Of a stretch of DNA of 64,000 bases, positions 15,538 to 28,570 are shown one piece after another. Position numbers and translations under genes: made by a program. The stretch comes from Parapristionchus giblindavisi (taxonomy: Eukaryota; Nematoda; Chromadorea; Rhabditida; Diplogasteridae). The notes under the pieces are model-generated. The model was given only the letters and a program-made list of their open reading frames with translations, was not told where the DNA came from and searched no databases. The stretch lies in the NCBI GenBank assembly GCA_943737045.1, contig CALSFV010000338.1, forward strand, positions 124,001 through 188,000, given 5' to 3'. How positions within the stretch are numbered: position 1 is the stretch's first letter; each line of letters starts with the position of its first letter.

Positions 15538-18500
15538 TTAATTGGGTGGAATTCCGTTTTGAATTTGTGGAGAAGGAGTAGTGTGAGGTCTTTCAGACAT
15601 TATCTTGAATGTGAATTGAGGTTTGATGGTCATAGGAATATCAGGGAATACACGGAGTTGAGCCCTCTTAGTTGTAGATGATCCATCTTTCACTTCATTC
15701 AAAGGCTTCTTCTTTTCCTCTTCTGCTGCTAGAGTGGCATTGACTGAGAATGAGCGTACACTACGACTGAAATGGGAGTATACTACAGCAATCTAATGAT
15801 TATCGATCGATTGATTACAGTAATGGCCTAACTATCGATAACTAAAACACACTAATCATCTTATTATCGATCAATAAAATACGGTAAACGTGTTGCTGCA
15901 GATCGATAAACTATAGTAATCATCTGATTATCGATCGATAGATTACAGTAATCATACACTAATCAATCGATATCGATTGTCATACCCATCCTTCTTAATC
16001 TCATTTACTCGTGACGGTAGTTCTTCTCTCAACACTTCCTCAATCTTTGTCAGCAAACTTCTAAAATCAGAGTTTTCCAAATTTACGATAAATAATCTCA
16101 CCTTGACGATATCGATTTTCCTGATTGCAAGTCCAGTTTTGCTCCTATTTTCTTGAGTAGGTCAGCATCGATTATTGATTTGGTTGCTCGCGGAATCGGA
16201 GTTGTAATATATGGCTGAATTAATCAATAATTTCTCTATCTACCGTAATCTTCCCTACCTCATCGTCATTATCATTAAATCTCAGTGCCAATACCCTCGG
16301 ATTGGATATTCTCTTCTCTTCTAGTTTACGAACCTCATCATTCTTCTTTCTTTGGTCCGGCAACGATCGTACCTGACATTGATTACATTCAGATACAGTA
16401 GCGCTATGATCTACCGTACCACTTGATTTCTCGGTCCTCCTTCCTTCACCTTTCTCTCGACCACTTCTTCTTCACTTGAATCTACAGCGGTCTTGTAATG
16501 ACGACCCTTCAAATTTGATATTATGATAAAGCTACCGTAATCCTATTACATTGGTGGTAGCTTTGTTGCCTCTCGTAGTCATAGTTGGTACACCAGCAGA
16601 ATCCGAACGACTGGTCACTCGAAGCATTACAGTTGGAGGCTAAAATGGTTCCGATGTAACATTATCTTTACTATTTTTTTGTCGTCATGACCACTTATAG
16701 CCACGTGAACAACTATTAACGGACATCATGACCACTTATAGCCACGTGAACAACTATTAACGGACATCATGACCACTTATAGCCACGTGAACAACTATTA
16801 ACGGACATCATGACCACTTATAGCCACGTGAACAACTATTAACGGACATCATGACCACTTATAGCCACGTGAACAACTATTAACGGACATCATGACCACT
16901 TATAGCCACGTGAACAACTATTAACGGACATCATGACCACTTATAGCCACGTGAACAACTATTAACGGACATCATGACCACTTATAGCCACGTGAACAAC
17001 TATTAACGGACATCATGACCACTTATAGCCACGTGAACAACTATTAACGGACATCATGACCACTTATAGCCACGTGAACAACTATTAACGGACATCATGA
17101 CCACTTATAGCCACGTGAACAACTATTAACGGACATCATGACCACTTATAGCCACGTGAACAACTATTAACGGACATCATGACCACTTATAGCCACGTGA
17201 ACAACTATTAACGGACATCATGACCACTTATAGCCACGTGAACAACTATTAACGGACATCATGACCACTTATAGCCACGTGAACAACTATTAACGGACAT
17301 CATGACCACTTATAGCCACGTGAACAACTATTAACGGACATCATGACCACTTATAGCCACGTGAACAACTATTAACGGACATCATGACCACTTATAGCCA
17401 CGTGAACAACTATTAACGGACATCATGACCACTTATAGCCACGTGAACAACTATTAACGGACATCATGACCACTTATAGCCACGTGAACAACTATTAACG
17501 GACATCATGACCACTTATAGCCACGTGAACAACTATTAACGGACATCATGACCACTTATAGCCACGTGAACAACTATTAACGGACATCATGACCACTTAT
17601 AGCCACGTGAACAACTATTAACGGACATCATGACCACTTATAGCCACGTGAACAACTATTAACGGACATCATGACCACTTATAGCCACGTGAACAACTAT
17701 TAACGGACATCATGACCACTTATAGCCACGTGAACAACTATTAACGGACATCATGACCACTTATAGCCACGTGAACAACTATTAACGGACATCATGACCA
17801 CTTATAGCCACGTGAACAACTATTAACGGACATCATGACCACTTATAGCCACGTGAACAACTATTAACGGACATCATGACCACTTATAGCCACGTGAACA
17901 ACTATTAACGGACATCATGACCACTTATAGCCACGTGAACAACTATTAACGGACATCATGACCACTTATAGCCACGTGAACAACTATTAACGGACATCAT
18001 GACCACTTATAGCCACGTGAACAACTATTAACGGACATCATGACCACTTATAGCCACGTGAACAACTATTAACGGACATCATGACCACTTATAGCCACGT
18101 GAACAACTATTAACGGACATCATGACCACTTATAGCCACGTGAACAACTATTAACGGACATCATGACCACTTATAGCCACGTGAACAACTATTAACGGAC
18201 ATCATGACCACTTATAGCCACGTGAACAACTATTAACGGACATCATGACCACTTATAGCCACGTGAACAACTATTAACGGACATCTATCAATTTCTTGTA
18301 ATGCCTTGACCTAATTTTAACATTAAGAACATGCAATAATGTACCTGCGTAGTCGATTTCGCCTTGAGAGTAGTCACTAGCGGAGGAATAGTCAACTTCA
18401 ATCGATCAATCCATTCATTATCAATCAATAATCGATAACACTAACCTTAGAAGTAGAAGAGATCTTAGTTGAAGTTCTTTCTCTTGATTGATCGATTCTT

Positions 18501-21500
18501 GACGATAACGCTAATCTCGCACGCTTTCTATCCTGTAATTATAATTCAGAATCTATCGTACTACAATACCGTATACTGTGTCCTTCAAGTAACTACCGTA
18601 CCGCCCAGCAACATTACCGTACCTCATCAATCGGTTTTCCCGTAGCTCTCGTCGGTATAGTTACAGTCTTCTCATAGATAATCAACGGAGCACTAGTAGC
18701 CGTCACCAACATCTCTACCGTAGTCGGTGCCGTAGTCGCACGGAATGTTGACTGTTGAATCCGAGTAGTTACCGTACCTCCGGTAGACGGTACTGTGGAT
18801 ATCGTGGGTACCGTATCTCTGGTGGTAGATACCGTACCCTGTGTAGGCTTTGTAGTTTTGATTGTGCGAGTAGTATGTACAGGGGAGGCCACAGTAGAAG
18901 TAGATTTTGTTGGGGGAAATGATGGTTGGGCTACTTTTGTAGTCGATGACGATGATACAGAAGAGATAAGAGTAGGTTGGGGTGTTGTTTGATGAGCTCG
19001 AGACGAAAATGGTTTCTTTGTTGTAGTAGTAGGAAAAGAGATAGATAGAACAGGAAAGAGCGGACCGGATCTGAAAGATCAAAGATCACCTTTAAACGAG
19101 ACCTGCAATAAACCTGACCGTTCTACAGAATCTTCTTCCTCTTCTTCCTCTTCCTCTTCAGGATCTTCATCTTTAGTAATCGATGGAGAATGAGTAGTGA
19201 AAAATGATGAGAGTGATCTACAAGTATTCGATGACAATGATTGAAAGATCAAAGATCAAAGATCATTCTTACATTGGAAATGAGATTGGACTTGGTTGAG
19301 GTCCCGTCACTGCTTGTTTGTTTTCACAATACAATTCATCTGTACCATCGGGGCAATCAGGAGTTCCATCACATACCTGAAATCTATCACTACAGTATCC
19401 ATCAATATGATGACGATACAGGATTACGGTAGCTTTATGGTATAATACAGTATACCATCGTACCTGAGTCATCGCAATGTATGTGTCCCTCGACTCGCAA
19501 GTGAACCTCTTTTCGGCAGGGCGAGCTCTGAATCGATGGATTACTATAAACTACAGTAACTTATCTACAGTACCTGCACATCATTTCATCTTCACCATGA
19601 GGACAATTTCTCTCCCCATCACATCTTTTCTCTCCATCGATGCATTCTCCACTCTTTCCACACAGAAATCGACCAGGACCACAAACTGAAATTAATCTAA
19701 GTATTCAGTGCAATAATTGAAAGATCAAAGATCATTCATACATTAGAAATGAGATTGGATTATAGATATTTGTATTAATTGCCATGTCTGATATGAAGAT
19801 TCAATGACTATGATCATATTCCTATGATCATTGCTTCTTCCCTCTTCACTCTTTCATTTTCCCTCACATGTTTTCTTCTTCTTCCCTATCTGTCCACCCT
19901 TCCCAAATAAGTTTCAGTGATGAAATTGGATACATCCTGTTCATGTATAGGATCTATAGTACATATATTTCCCCTTTCCTTTGTGTCTGAATGTATAACT
20001 GAAATGAGCCTTTGCCCAATGTTCATGGCCGTTCAGCTGATCTTTCACACAAATCAAAATATAATAAAAATGGATAATCGATTTATGTAAACAATGATAT
20101 TGTTACCATCACAATTAAACTCGTCACTGCCATCCGTACACTCCGCTATTCCATTACATCTGTAGATGAGATCAAAGATCATAGAATAGAGTTAAAAATG
20201 AAAGACCAAGGTGTACAATTGATTTATATTTATCTTCTCATGCATATGTTTTCATATCTTTTGGATGCATGATCATTAGACTAACAAATATCTTGTAAAT
20301 CTCTCTACACCAGTTTTCATTCTCCGGTATCCATAAATTAAGGAAATGGTTTGTGTAACTAATCTATCATTGATAATACATAACACTACATCAAAAACAT
20401 TCTCGTTCACTCGCATTCATCATCATCGTTATTTGTCTATTTCTTTAAGTTCTTCACGGGACTTCCTCTGTATGATCAAACTACATACCTTCTCTCCAGG
20501 GGCACACATTGTTCGCTTATCACACATGCAAATTCTCCCGATGCACACATTGCTGAAATGAGACATTACAAAGAAAATTAGGCCATTTAGTAAATGTAAG
20601 CGATTAAAGTATAATACTTTGAGATGAAGTTCAAGTCAATTTGGTAGAAATCTATAGATTTCTTACGTTCAGACAAGTTCGATTATTTTGGAAAGTGAAT
20701 TGTTGTAAAAAAAATACCATAAAGGCACACCCAAGCAAATTTTACTCTCTGCCCTGGCTATGCTTTCTCGTTGACAGAGAAAGCGAGAGAGTGTGACCAG
20801 AGCGAAGATTCAAATCAGCATGGGGTGTCCCTTTAAGCTCTAACTTTACTGTAAAATAAACATACGACAATTATGTTCATCTTCTTCCATTGCACAATCA
20901 TATCTTCCATCACAACGAGAACTCATTGGAATACATGATTCACTTAGAGGACATGAGAATTCAGTTGAATTACATACTCCTCCTGGAGAAAGATCAAAGA
21001 TCAAAGATCAGAAGAAATGAGTGTGATTATTCAAGAACAATATATTTGGCTAAATGAGAATAGACGCAATGATCTGAAAGCAGCGCTCAAAAGGCCAAAA
21101 CATGCGATTATATGATAGATGGAACAATAAAAAAAAATATTAAAAAACAATAATAAACGTGAAATTACATACCAGCAGGATATGAATTTTGAAACGACTT
21201 AATAACAAATAAATATTGAAGATACCCATTACCTTTTGTCATTTTGCACCCTTTCACATTATAATCATAGTTGCAATTTTGCGTTCCTAGTGTATCGTAT
21301 ACCAGACCTATGAATTGATCGTATTACTTGATCTTTGAACTTTGATCTTTGATCTCACCAACACGACAAGTCTTTCTATATGTTCTGAAGCCATCAGATT
21401 GCCAACGACAATGATAAAACTCTGAATAGACAATGAAAACTATCCAAAAACAGTATAAAACATTCATACCAGCCGAGCATTCATAACCCAGAAACTGTCC

Positions 21501-21707
21501 TAGTGTAGACTGTATAAGTCCTGCATCTGCGAGTAAGACACTCAAAGATCAAAGATCAACATAAGTAACTCCACGAATTATCACCCACGTGTTGTTACAG
21601 TAATTAGGCTGCCAAGGCTCCATCGACTGATCCAACAAATCAATCGATTTCCCGTCCACAGTACGTAATAGCATCATATACAGTAAGAATATAGTTATAC
21701 ACAGCAT
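15538..21707 (-). CDS. secreted protein with chitin-binding-like domain, LDLa repeats and Ser/Thr-rich region
   Basis: The start at 21707 follows TTTTTTGTTGCAG and gives the signal peptide MLCITIFLLYMMLLRTVDG. A Cys-rich N-terminal part (GYECSAG, FYHCRWQSDGFRTYRKTCRV, GLVYDTLGTQNCNYDYNVKG) resembles a CBM14/peritrophin chitin-binding domain. At least four LDL-receptor class A modules follow: CNSTEFSCPLSESC with RCDGRYDCAMEEDEHNC; CASGEFACVISEQC with CNGIAECTDGSDEFNC; CGPGRFLCGKSGEC with RCDGERNCPHGEDEMMC; and FTCESRDTYIAMTQ with VCDGTPDCPDGTDELYC. Then come an acidic EEEEEEEEED run and a long Ser/Thr/Pro mucin-like region (TIKTTKPTQGTVSTTRDTVP). The C-terminus is charged, ending QIQNGIPPN. 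No transmembrane segment is evident. A nematode lrx-1-like protein is possible but not certain. One intron carries a 1.6-kb minisatellite. Confidence 0.82.
16685..18284. repeat. 41-bp minisatellite, about 39 copies
   Basis: The unit, starting TCATGACCACTTATAGCCAC, repeats with a 41-bp period from 16685 to 18284. By eye all copies are identical. Each unit contains the palindromic E-box CACGTG. The array lies inside an intron of the LDLa gene: a donor GTACAT near 18342 and an acceptor CCATTTTAG near 16640, read on the minus strand, flank it. Confidence 0.97.
20720..20835. repeat. dispersed hairpin element, copy 1
   Basis: This is an imperfect inverted repeat from TAAAGGCACACCC to GGGTGTCCCTTTA, with an inner stem around CTTTCTCG and CGAGAGAGTGTG. 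It is one of four related copies in the window and lies in an intron of the LDLa gene. Confidence 0.7.
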
Positions 21708-21937
21708 ACTGCAACAAAAAATATATGATAGGGTGGTACAGTAATCATAGGAGGTGTTCGATAATTGATTGTGGGTTACTGTAATCATGTGAGGAGTACT
21801 GTAAGTGATTGTATAGAGTGTTGGTAGATCGAAGAACGAAAAGGATTAGATTGGGCACGGAAGAGAAAACGAGAAGATTGAGACAAGAATAAGATGAGCT
21901 TGATGATGACGATGTTCAGCCTGACGATTGGCACTGT

Positions 21938-22050
21938 GGAGAGGGAGAGGGAGAGGGAGAGAGAGAGAGGGAGAGGGAGAGGGAGAGGGAGAGGGAGAGG
22001 GAGAGGGAGAGGGAGAGGGAGAGGGAGAGGTAGAGGGAGAGGGAGAGGGA
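21938..22050. repeat. (GAGAGG)n hexanucleotide repeat
   Basis: A GAGAGG array upstream of the LDLa gene, with one GAGAGA interruption. The ORFs across it are repeat artefacts. Confidence 0.9.
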
Positions 22051-22611
22051 ATAGACATATCCTGAGGGCAGTGTGTCTATTTGTGTTGTGTGTGAATAGA
22101 GACAAAGAGAGGGAATGATCGAACAACTTCAATTGTAGACTAGAAGACAAGAGGGGATACCGACAAGGATATCTTAGGGGGATACCGTCCCTAACATCTT
22201 CATCAATCATATACTATATTATAGTTTTTTTTTTAAATTAAACTTTTACCAAATTTTGGTAGATGTTATGCTATGCTTCGCTTATTCTACAAATTACAGA
22301 AACCAATGCGGTACGAGAAATCAAAAAAATTCAATGAATAGAGTGTGGATACGGTAATTATCCAGTCGAGAATCCGATCAAGATAGATACATAGATATGT
22401 CATAGGCAGGAAAGATCGAATGACTTGGAATGAATGAATTGAAATCTGAGTTGGATGTGCATTCAGAGATTCTGAATAGGATGAAGAAGAAGATTGAATG
22501 ATCATGTATGGATATTTGATACATCTACAATAATATTGACTATGAATATGAACCAGACTATTACAAATGTTCAATATCCTTATCTGACATTTTCCGTTTC
22601 AGTGAACACAT

Positions 22612-22729
22612 CAAACTACTTTAACAGCTAATTTTACTTTCCGCTCTTGCAACGCTCTCTCGCAGACAAAGAAGCGAGAGAGTATCGCCAGAGCGGTGAG
22701 TTGCAAATTAGCTTTTAGTTTGCCTTTAA
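22612..22729. repeat. dispersed hairpin element, copy 2
   Basis: Left arm AGCTAATTTTACTTTCCGCT and GCAACGCTCTCTCGC; right arm GCGAGAGAG and CCAGAGCGGTGAGTTGCAAATT. Same family as 20720-20835. Confidence 0.7.
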
Positions 22730-22824
22730 CTCCCACCATTCTGTCCCCTTTTATGAGAATGTCAAAGAGAACGACCAAAGATAACACTTTCTTTTTGTTT
22801 TTTTTGTTTATGTTTTTTGTTGCA

Positions 22825-22870
22825 TAAGTTTTGATATTTCAAATTGGATAATTTGAAATATCAAAACTTA
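22825..22870. repeat. perfect 21-bp-arm inverted repeat with 4-nt loop
   Basis: The arm starting TAAGTTTTGATATTTCAAAT is exactly mirrored after a GGAT loop. It lies in the gap between the LDLa and acyl-CoA synthetase genes. It could be a transcript hairpin or a tiny fold-back; it is too short for a typical miRNA precursor. Confidence 0.85.
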
Positions 22871-23184
22871 GTGCAAATATGTTCTATAACCACTGGACGC
22901 ACTTCATTATTAGTCAAACAACCCAAATAGCTCTTCTTCTTCAAAAGAAACATCTCCATTTCTGTATAGAAAGGACACAATAAGGAACACTCAGAAGAAG
23001 TCCACTTTCACCCTTTTTGTTTCATATAATCCCTCTAACTTTGTCCACACAAATATGTCCATTTCCGGTCAAGCCCATCTTTTGTCTACTATTTTCTCTA
23101 CATTTTACATCATGGAAATACTTCATTTCCGGTTAGTTTATTTTATATTCCAATATACATATACAATGTTATAGTTAATTCACT

Positions 23185-26100
23185 TTAAGCACAATCGATT
23201 TCATTATACAATTGATCAATGATATCTTCATAGTGTTTTGTGAGGACGTGTCGACGAATCTTTAGAGTCGAAGTGAGGAAACCACTCTCTGCTGTGAATT
23301 CCTGAATGATTGATTGTTATCACATTTACGTATTATGAGACATGAAATTCGAAACATAGTTGATTAAATATTTTGTCGTTTCTAAAATCATAAACACAAC
23401 GTGAAACTACGGAAATTTACCAGAGAGCGAAAAAATGAGAATAATAACATAAATAATAACTGGTGAAATAAGGACTGACCTGTACAGTTAGATGTAAATT
23501 TCTTGCTAATTCAATGGAAGTCAATCCTTTTGTTTTAGCAAAAGCATTTAGTTCACTCAATACAAATTGTCTCGTTTCTTTATCCTCAAGGAGTTCTCTC
23601 TCGTTGAGAGAAAGAAGACGACGGCACTGAAATAGTGTAAACTATATCTAGTGAAAAGCGATCACTCGGGGGCATAGCTCAGTGGTAGAGCGCTCGCTTA
23701 GCATGCGAGAGGGCTGGGGTTCAATTCCCCATGCCTCCAGAAACCTTTTGCCGCACTTTTTCAGATCCATTTGAGATTGAAGTACGTAGTGCTCCAACAT
23801 CGACGACTACAACAGCCACAAGGAATGATCGAGTCGTTCTCCCGGCAACAAACACCTGCAATTTAACTTGTATCATACTGAGAAAGTTTATTCCTAAAAA
23901 CCTGTCTATGACAATAGTGTAAAATTCATTTTTTGAATTTTCTCGCAGAAAATTCAACGCTTTAGTGTTAATAGTCATTCGAAGTAAAACTTTATCAATC
24001 TATTTGTTTAATCTTCGTTTCCTTATAATTTGAAATGGAAGGAATTAGAAGCTCTCTCTTCAATAGTTCACTGTGTTTTTGCCCCTTCGGGCGTTCAAAA
24101 ATTGCATATGGCACCCGTATTTCAGGGGCCATAGCGGGCAATTGGGAAAAGTTTTCAACCAGCAATAAACGCAACTCGGCTAAGCCTCATTGTTCACGTT
24201 ATCGCCTCTGCGCAAAGCTGGCGAAAGGGAGTCAGAGCGAAAGGAAGAGTGGAACGCGCGGCGAAGGCGAGACGGGTTTGGCTGGGGAGAGGAGTGCGAT
24301 AAAGACGAGGGAGGTTGAACGCACCTGTTGCACTAGATGGTTTTGACCGTACACAGACTCTATCAGTTCTGGAGCAACGAAGTCGCCTTGGGCAAGCTTA
24401 AAGATCAATCAATATTATCATATCAAGAGCAAAGATCAAAGATCAAAGATCAACCTTGAAGAATGCATTCTTTCTGTCAATAATTGCAAGTGATCCATTG
24501 GGTAACCACATACCAATATCACCAGTGTGCAGCCATCCCTAAACATAGTTCAAAGATCAAAGATCAAAGATCAGATGAAAAGGGTAACCTCGCTGTCCAC
24601 TGTCTTCTGTGTAAGTGATGGATCTCCAAGATATCCAGACATAACTGCTGCCCCACGGAAACATACTTCACCTTTGTCTTCACGTGAGAAATATCCCAAT
24701 TCTGGAGCGTCGATTAGTTTGATCTATAGGTAATCGATATTTTTTTACCAAGTTGTGCTACAATAAAGCAATAACAAATCAATCAATAATTGAACCTGTG
24801 CCCATGGTGCGGGTCCTCCAACATGTCCAGCTGTCGTATCAGCAGGTATATTCAATGTACCAGCTGCACCACATTCCGTCTGTCCATATCTATAGACTAC
24901 CGTAATCCAACAATCGTCTCAGGACACAACTCACCCTTCGAATAGAGGTGCACCATATGCTATACGGGAGAAGTTCTTGACGTTCTCAGATACTGGAGCT
25001 CCTCCCGTGGTTAGTAGACGTATACGACCACCAAGCATTGCAGCTATCTTATAAAGATCAAAGATCAAAGATCAAGGATGAATCAGACCTACCTTAGAGA
25101 AGACTAACTTATCCCAGATGGTATCATATCTCATGTCTCCTCTGGCAAGCATTCTCAGTTTCCACCTGACAATATCTACCGTAATCAAAGTATTCTAGAT
25201 GTGAGTCCTTTACCATTTGGCTATGTTGAATAGGAAACGAGCGATGAACGATTGAGTAGCCATGCGAGTGTGGATCGAATCGTAGAATCTATAAAATCGA
25301 TAAATGAAGATATTTATGTTAATTAAAACATGGATAAAAGTGTCAACAGATGATTGCCATAATTGACATTACGAAATGGAAAAGTATAAATGAAGGCTAA
25401 AATCTATATAATACTTGTTGAGTAGTCGTGGTACAAGGGCGATTACTGTAGGTTTGAGCAATTGAATATCTTGAAGTAATCTAGTGACATCACCAGAATA
25501 GATACCACATCGACCACCAACGTAGCTGATGAAGTTCTTCAAATGATAGGATATCTCGGTATGGTATATTTAAATTATTTTTTTTCTATTGTTGATATGG
25601 CAGCACTAATGATCTGTCTAATTTGAAACAATTGATATGATAACAATGAACCATATTTGTTGAGTAAGACTAGTAAGCTGATTAAAAGATGATAAACGAA
25701 GAATTATTATTTTTTAAATTTTAAAATATAGAAGTGCCCCTTGTATGGGACCTCATACTATATGTCATTTAGTTGCAACCATTCCTTACCAATTGGTTCT
25801 GTGTTTGATAAAGGTCATTAAATTGTAGTTGTAATTGTAACTATAAGACTAGTGAGAGATTTGAAATAAGAATAAAAAAAGAATTAGATGACTGTATTAT
25901 ACCTGCATGAGATGTTCATAGATATGTGCGAGAGATAAAAAGGAGAAGTAGATCTCATTCGAATCGAAACTTATACTTAAATCAATTTTTAAATATTTAA
26001 CAATATTTCAGTAATAACCACTGACTTATTGGGAGGACAGCACCATTGAGAATACAAACCCGCCACTGCAGCTAGGAGATTGTAATGAGTTGTGAGAACA

Positions 26101-27690
26101 CCCTTAGGACGACCTGGAAAGATCAAAGATCAGCTGGAGCTTAGAGATCAAAGATCAGTTGGAGCTTAAAGATAAAAGATCAGTTGGAGCATAAAGATCA
26201 AAGATCAAAGATCATTTGGAGCATACAGATCAAAGATCAGTTGTAAATTAAAGATCAAAGATCACACCAGTAGTTCCACTTGTGTGACAGATAACGTAGA
26301 CATCCTCAGGTTTCGGCGGTTTATTCTCTTTAGGATTCATCGTTCCTTTGGCCATTACATCTTCGTATTCGAAAATCTGAAAATAATTTTAATTAGTATA
26401 AGTATTTCTAATGGTTTTAATCAGATTATTCCGCTACGTTCCACAATATTTGTCAAGTTAAATTAAGTTGATGTTAACGATATACATCACGTGTTCACCA
26501 TCAACAACAGTCAACTATAAAATATTTGTATCCATTTTGTATCTTTGTTAAGAATAAAATGTCTAACCTCGACTCCATTTTCACTCGCTCCTTCTACATC
26601 TCCTTTGAATCCATTCAATAGAATTATAGTCTTTAGTACACTCAAGTCTGATCCAGAGGACTAAATGAAAAGAAATAATTTATTAATAAGCTGCAATGGT
26701 TTCTCCATCCTTTCGTTTATTCTTAATGTCAGATATCGAAGAAACATTGTTTGAAAGAGTAGTGCTTTGATGTTCTTATATTTAAATGAATTATTTACTT
26801 TTCTTTTGATGAATTCATTTGCTCTATCAACATTGTCACAGTAGATCACTTCAAGTTCGCACGAATCAATAATAAAACTGAAATGTATCATGAAATCAAA
26901 AATAACAATGGAAAACAATTAATGATTCTTCACCATAGATCATCCATTTTACTATTGTGATATAGAGGAACAACCGTAATGGAGAAATTGACAAGGGAAT
27001 GAACAGCAATCGCATAACTATAAAATATATTATTGATTATTTAATTCATTTATTGATTTGAATTGAAAATGATCAAGACATTAATGATTCAGTTATGTAG
27101 TGATAAGGAGGTAAATTGCGACTTTGATAAACTAATGATTCAGGTAAAAAATGGAGTACCGTAGTGAATTGATTCCAGCAATACCAACTCTTTTCGTTTG
27201 TCTCCCTAGTGATAAAAGTCCTGCACCGAGAACGTTGGAATCAGTGATGACCTGCATATTCAAATACATTTTAAAATAATAAATATTAACCACTTACATC
27301 CTCATAATTTGTCCAATAGAATTCTCCATTTCGAATCTACAATTATTTCCGTGGTTTAGAAGTTTGGCAAAATGAAAATGACGAAGGAAGTGCATTTGAA
27401 CAATGTGAAAATCAACTAAATCCGAAAATTGAAAACCTCTCCGATAAATGGCCCATTATTCGACTTTTCCTTTCCAATCCTAACCACATCGTAAACAGTC
27501 TTTGCTTGGCCGCACGGAAGTCCAGTTATGGGCTCTTAAAAGATCAAAGATCAAAATTCTAAAGACAAAAGTTCAAAGATGACAAACCGTCAAAGAATAT
27601 GTTTCCTCTTATCCTTTCATCTCCAGGAAGTAATCGAGAGTGTTGTGTGAATTGTGGTAGATCTCGAGAAGAGATTAGACGATTAGACAT
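23185..27690 (-). CDS. long-chain-fatty-acid-CoA ligase (ACSL-type acyl-CoA synthetase)
   Basis: This enzyme activates long-chain fatty acids to acyl-CoA using ATP, usually at ER, mitochondrial or peroxisomal membranes. It starts MSNRLISSRDLPQFTQHSRL at 27690, directly after CTTTCAG, so it is probably trans-spliced. Motifs in order: LEVIYCDNVDRANEF; the AMP-binding P-loop YVICHTSGTTGRPKGVLTTH; LAHIYEHLMQ; KPTVIALVPRLLNK; RLLTTGGAPVSENV; the acyl-adenylate motif PLFEGYGQTECGAAGTLNIP; KGEVCFRGAAVMSGYL; GWLHTGDIGMWLPNGSLAII then DRKNAFFKLAQGDFVAPE; and VFVAGRTTRSFLVAVVVVDV. The C-terminus, from the last exon (23303-23185), is TAESGFLTSTLKIRRHVLTK and ends NEIDCA. All signature motifs are intact. 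Several introns carry GATCAAA heptamer arrays, and one holds an antisense tRNA gene. Confidence 0.93.
23668..23739 (+). tRNA. tRNA-Ala (AGC)
   Basis: This is a 72-nt cloverleaf. Acceptor GGGGGCA pairs with TGCCTCC (one G-U), discriminator A. The D-arm starts GCTCAGTGGTAGAGC. The anticodon stem-loop is CTCGC-TTAGCAT-GCGAG with anticodon AGC. The T-arm is TGGGG-TTCAATT-CCCCA, and no intron is present. A- and B-box promoters are intact. It lies antisense within a 118-nt intron of the acyl-CoA synthetase gene; its 3' end is about 5 bp from that gene's splice donor. Confidence 0.96.
24035..24345. other. GC-rich insert in an acyl-CoA synthetase intron
   Basis: A block clearly richer in GC than the surrounding introns (GAACGCGCGGCGAAGGCGAG). 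It is open on the plus strand but has no recognisable protein. It is probably a repeat fragment. Confidence 0.4.
26112..26265. repeat. GATCAAA heptamer / TTGGAGCTTA composite repeat
   Basis: About six units of AGATCAAAGATCA separated by a GTTGGAGCTTAA-like spacer, in an acyl-CoA synthetase intron. It is the largest cluster of a GATCAAA heptamer seen in introns throughout the window. Confidence 0.85.
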
Positions 27691-28391
27691 ATCTGAAAGA
27701 AGATTACTGTAGGGATACTGTAGATTCACAGAATACGGTAGTTATCCTGCCGATCTACAGTAACAATTAATAAGATATGACATCAGTTATAATATAAGAG
27801 AATAGTTTAGATGAGAGATTGGATAGTAGAAATGTGTGAGAATGGGTCGAGAAGAAGAAAAAGAGAAGAGAATGTCCAACGAACTACAATGACCCACTAA
27901 CAGTAGAGGGAGAGGGAGAGAGTGAGGGAGAAGGAGAGGGAGAGGTAGGTTTTCAAGAGGTAGAGTTTATTCTTATAGTCTACTTTTTCAATAGTTCTCC
28001 ATTATTTACATGAACACATCGAGGAGTGTTCCTCTTATAATCTTCTCATTCTTTTCACTTTCATTTAGGATGGATAATATGTTGATTGAATAAAAGAGTT
28101 TGTATCTCTTCCTCTTCTTCTTCTTCTCTTATCCCAATTTCCTATTGCATACATATCGAGAGTATCTAAAATAGTCTCAATCTCAATCCGATATATAAAA
28201 GAGATCACTAAATACTGTAAAATTATAGTATATCTTATTGATTGTTACTTGAAGAGACATAACACAATAAGTAAACAATCTCTTAATCGTTCAATGATTA
28301 CTTGAGAAAAGGAAATAGTGTTTGAAATTATTAGACAGGCTTGGGATAATTCTCTTTGATCCTAAACAATTAATCAATCAATTTATTCACA

Positions 28392-28570
28392 TCAAAATAC
28401 TAGATGAAGGAAGTCCTTCAGTTCATCCACTGGTATTGACCACCATTGTGTATGAATCCTCTTGAACTCATCTCTCCATCGAACACGAGGTTGACCTGGA
28501 GAACGACTCCTTATCCTAAACAGTCCTATCCTACCCTTATCCTTATCCTTATCATTTGAAATCATTAATG
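28392..28570 (-). mobile_element. possible LINE reverse-transcriptase C-terminal remnant
   Basis: The minus-strand peptide RSPGQPRVRWRDEFKRIHTQ followed by WW resembles the GRPxxRWRDD tail common at the C-terminus of non-LTR retrotransposon ORF2 proteins. No reverse transcriptase core is seen nearby, so this is at most a small decayed piece. Confidence 0.35.

Noticed and set aside
16685..18284. 41-bp regular array considered as a CRISPR array
   Set aside because: Units are contiguous and identical with no variable spacers, and it lies in a eukaryotic intron.
21785..22210. Overlapping ORFs of Leu-Pro, Ser-Pro and Arg-Gly/Glu repeats
   Set aside because: They are readings of the GAGAGG hexamer array in different frames.
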